Shown here: piece by piece, positions 61,101 through 64,000 of the stretch | Layout: each line of letters starts with the position of its first letter | Position numbering within the stretch: position 1 is the first letter of the stretch | Source: Grifola frondosa | Lineage: Eukaryota > Basidiomycota > Agaricomycetes > Polyporales > Grifolaceae | Reading direction: 5' to 3' | DNA length: 64,000 nt | NCBI GenBank assembly: GCA_001683735.1 | Contig: LUGG01000013.1 | Span: 1,178,001 to 1,242,000 of the forward strand | Program-made: the position numbers and the translations under genes | The notes under the pieces: generated by a model | The model's input: only the letters and a program-made list of their open reading frames with translations | What the model was told of the DNA's origin: nothing | Database searches by the model: none

Positions 61101-63182
61101 TTAGTCTGAATCGAAACCCTCCACAGCCACATTCCACTTCCATCGTCCCTCCAGATATCCTTTCGCAGTATCTTCCAACATGATTTCATTCCGTTTCTGC
61201 ACATAGACCTGCAATGACGTTGTTAATGTTGATACTCAACAGGTCGATGACCTCGGCTCACCGTCTTGTCAGTAACCTTCTGGCGAAGAGAAGGGATAGT
61301 CTCGGGTTCAATGGGTGACTCAATCAGCTCGGACAACTCCTCAACCGCTCTCTCCAAATCACTTGAGATCGGATAAGTAATCACTCGGGGATGGAGAACA
61401 GGAGCAAAACCTACCGCTGATTATCCTCAAACAACTCCTTCTCATTACCCTTCTCCAGGAAGTATGCCATGGCATATGTCCACTTAAGCGTCATCCTGCA
61501 CTTATTGACGATGTCGACTCCCTTCTTCATGAACTGGACTTCGATCCAGGTCAGTTCAGAAGTCATCTGCATTTCTTCCATCTTCTTCTCCGTCTTGGTG
61601 TACAGTTCGACAGCAAGCTTTGCAGACTGCTCGTGATTAGCCCAACGGTTGTAGTACTACGCGCGAGTCAGCAGGGATCCTTGCATCGAAATTCGTGATG
61701 CAACTCACATGGAGGTAGCGTTCGAGCGATGCGCGACTTTTGGACTGCATATCGCGTGCTTCGACACTTGCTTTCTCGTCGAACCGGTTGCAGGAGTACC
61801 ATGCGGTACCATGCTCAGACCAAGGACCTGCAACGAGCATGTTTAGTATGCACTGTCGACATGGTCCAATGTATGATTTGACGAACCCATGCAGACCCAG
61901 CAAAATTCATATTTGCATTTCTTGCACGTCATATGGCTTACAAAATGCGTTAGTGAAGCCAAGGCCGAGTGAGGAACCGCTCACTTGCAACCACCGTTCT
62001 TCTCGATAGTGCTCTGGCACTTGCTGCACTCCTTCGTGTTGCTCTTAATCCAATTTGCCGTTTCGCTGTCGTCTCGACATTTTTGGAGCCACATCTTCGC
62101 AACCCCGCAAACGACTGGTCGGTGATCCGAGTCGATGTGGCATCCGAAGCAGAATGTATGTGTAGAAGAACACCGCATGTAACAATCGGGACTATGGTTG
62201 TCAGCGCCGACTTGGTCGCTGCAGCAACGCAAGACACGGTATACGTGCACGACGGGTAGGGGCAGAACTTCAGGTGCGGAATGCAGGACACGAATTGGCG
62301 AACGAGGAGCTCTTGGAAGCGTTCCCATGTCTCTGCGTCGTCCTTAAGGGCATCGCGAATAAACGGATCGGGCGCGACAAGCGAGCAGTCCTCTGCCATG
62401 CAAGAAATGCGGCTCTCTGCCTCGGTGCGGACTTTGCTAGTAATGTATGTGGTCCAGCATGAGGTGCAGAACTTGTGGTCACACGATAAAGCTAGAGTCT
62501 GCGTCTGTGTATCATCGAAGCAGATGGGCACACGAACACCTGCGGCTCCTCGACAGGAGGGGTAATCCGCTCGAGGATCTTGTTCTTGCCGGATTTGGCC
62601 TGCTCTGTGGGGGTACGACGAGTAGAACGTCGAGGACCGATGAGGGGTTGGCGAGCGGCAGATAAGGCAAGACGCGCAGATGACGATTGGGAAGGCTCTG
62701 GAGACTTCTCAGCGGGGGACACTCCAGCGGCAGCCGAAACCGCGACCGGGTTGTCCATGTACTTCTCGATAAGCTTCTCTTTGTTCCAATCCATGTATCG
62801 AAGTAGGAGGGCGGCAAACGGACACTACAGCGTAGAACATGGGTGAATAGTGCTCGTATGAACTTTGGCCGACGACACTCACGTCGACCCCGAAGACACT
62901 ACTGATATAATCCACATCGCGCTTCATGAGCTCCTCGACGGCACTCTGACTCAGCGAGGAGTGTTCTACCTCGTACACCTTGCGAAGAGATTTACCAGAT
63001 GTCTTGAAGTCGTCGTTCAGAATGTCAATTTCTATCTCGGATGCCGAGCCTGGCGCGTTTATCAGCAGCCTGGCTATAGGCGTGTGGCATAATATACATA
63101 CCGTCCTCCTCAGCCTCAAGCATCTCTTCGTCCTCATCGTCATAATCATTCTCCTCGTCTGAAAATCGTAGTCAGAGGACAT
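61101..63182 (-). CDS. ARI1: Ariadne-type RBR E3 ubiquitin ligase
   Basis: RBR ligases take ubiquitin from an E2 onto a catalytic Cys in the second RING. The N-terminus is acidic (MSSDYDF, then [16 protein letters not shown]), then [20 protein letters not shown], typical of Ariadnes. RING1 is CPICFDDTQ to [10 protein letters not shown]. The IBR follows ([24 protein letters not shown]). RING2 is [19 protein letters not shown] with the catalytic Cys in GGCNHMTC, then [14 protein letters not shown]. The helical Ariadne domain follows ([31 protein letters not shown]). Exons: 63182-63102, 63049-62883, 62824-61985, 61936-61887, 61827-61709, 61656-61415, 61361-61262, 61208-61101. Three missing bases (63162-63165, 62526-62528, 62169-62170) must be restored; the total is then 569 codons plus stop exactly. 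Confidence 0.93.
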
Positions 63183-63478
63183 AGTCGTGGATAGTGAAAG
63201 CCCTGTAGATGAGTGAGAGACGACGCTGTGCACAACGGTCGTGGAGAGCCTGTTATGCTTGTAAGCGCCGTCATAGTAGGACGTCGGAGTTCTAACATTT
63301 TGTACTCCGCGAATTAGAGTCAGACGGAGTCAAATTCACTCAATTCCAAGAGATTCGAATGAGATTGTGTACGGTACCGGTACAATGCACGTAGGTCTAC
63401 TGCAACACATTATTTTTCTAGTAGATACTGCCCTACGAAACTGCCAAGTCGACGATGAGGAGGAAAGTGAAAATTGGT
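63183..63478. other. Intergenic region
   Basis: About 0.3 kb between two minus-strand genes: promoter of the Ariadne-type gene and 3' end of the Hsp110 gene. Nothing else seen. Confidence 0.5.
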
Positions 63479-64000
63479 CTAATCTACATCCATTTCGGAG
63501 GGGCCGTCCTTGTTCTCCTGTGCCGGAGCCTCCTTCTTAGGAGTCTCAGTCCCGCTCTTCGGAGTCTCCGTGCCAGGTGTGGTCGGTTCAACCTTGGGCT
63601 TAGGCTTGGGCTTCGTCAGGATGGGCGTCGCGAAGTAGATGATCTCGTCTTTCTTCTTCAGCACCTCTGCGCTTGTGAGCACGGGGTCGACATTCTTCGG
63701 CCGCTCCAACTGCCGCACCGTCTGATCTTCGAGCCACTTTTGAATTGTCGCGCACTTCTCCACGATCGTCTGCTTGTCTTTCTCGTCGATGTGCGAGAAC
63801 CGCTCGTCGTTCGACGTCGCCTGGTTCATGTAGTTGTTCAGCGTCTCCCGCAGCTGGCTCACCACCTTCGTGCGCTCTTCCGCCTCACGGTACCGGAAAG
63901 TGATCGGGTCACCGAGCACTTTCAGCGCATCCAGACGAGCCACGTATGCGGACTTGGTCGCGTCCTCGCCCTCCTCCGTGTACAGCCAGTCCTCGGCTTC
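63479..64000 (-). CDS. SSE1: Hsp110/Sse1-type chaperone, C-terminal part (continues past the window edge)
   Basis: The last 173 codons of an Hsp70-superfamily Hsp110, a nucleotide-exchange factor for cytosolic Hsp70. EAEDWLYTEEGEDATKSAY and LDALKVLGDPITFRYREAEE are the usual helical-lid sequences, followed by IQKWLEDQTVRQLERPKN and a Lys/Pro/Glu-rich tail (TKPKPKPKVEP) ending SEMDVD, before the TAG at 63481-63479. The frame is open to base 64000, so the ATPase and substrate domains lie outside the window. No intron in this part. Confidence 0.93.
   Translation of the reverse strand, partial: EAEDWLYTEEGEDATKSAYVARLDALKVLGDPITFRYREAEERTKVVSQLRETLNNYMNQATSNDERFSHIDEKDKQTIVEKCATIQKWLEDQTVRQLERPKNVDPVLTSAEVLKKKDEIIYFATPILTKPKPKPKVEPTTPGTETPKSGTETPKKEAPAQENKDGPSEMDVD

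Overview
This is a stretch of a fungal nuclear genome, almost certainly a mushroom-forming basidiomycete (Agaricomycetes). The reasons are many genes with numerous 45-65 bp introns, GT-AG with a few GC-AG; F-box/leucine-rich genes in local families; a single-pass membrane protein of a type I know from Agaricomycetes; and recognisable eukaryotic housekeeping genes (GATOR2 subunit SEA4/MIOS, carnitine acetyltransferase, DASH subunit DAD4, CHK2-type kinase, Ariadne ubiquitin ligase, Hsp110). I cannot name the species. All families were recognised by eye and none was searched.

Layout. 1-12.4 kb: a decayed exon-like fragment, a membrane protein (+), SEA4 (-), and two tandem C2H2-type regulators (+). 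13.4-29.3 kb: a large tandem segmental duplication. Unit 1 is an intact carnitine acetyltransferase gene (+), two F-box genes (-) and a 5'-truncated piece of a GDS/PC-esterase gene. Unit 2 is a 5'-truncated piece of the acetyltransferase gene, two F-box genes and the complete esterase gene. The two truncated pieces meet head to tail at about 21.42 kb, so both breakpoints fell inside genes. 29.7-30.05 kb: DAD4. 30-34.5 kb: gene-poor, with one unrecognised small gene. 34.5-45.3 kb: CHK2-like kinase, a fifth related F-box gene (broken), a regulator with a C-terminal Zn2Cys6 cluster, an unrecognised gene with securin-like features and a Tse2-like-domain protein. 46.5-48.4 kb: two tandem glyoxalase I genes. 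48.6-51.7 kb: a Ser/Pro-rich nuclear protein. 52.1-56.6 kb: an inverted duplication of an HNH_2-type gene around a 1.3 kb spacer. 56.9-60.7 kb: two tandem F-box genes of a second family. 61.1-63.2 kb: Ariadne-type RBR ligase. 63.5 kb to the edge: C-terminus of Hsp110.

A technical theme matters for every reader. Many conserved genes need single-base corrections, mostly one base missing from or added to a short homopolymer, before their exons join in frame. After those corrections the exon lengths of SEA4, the esterase, DAD4, the Ariadne ligase and others sum exactly to multiples of three. I read this as residual sequencing or assembly error rather than mass pseudogenisation, though real decay cannot be excluded for the duplicated genes. 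Coordinates below are for the sequence as given.

There is no operon-like organisation. The genes are mostly independent housekeeping or regulatory functions. The clear local biology is repeated gene duplication: four F-box genes in the segmental duplication plus a fifth relative, two F-box genes of another family, two glyoxalases, two C2H2 regulators and two HNH-like genes. I did not find a convincing new multi-gene system. The most unusual structures are the chimeric duplication junction and the inverted HNH pair.
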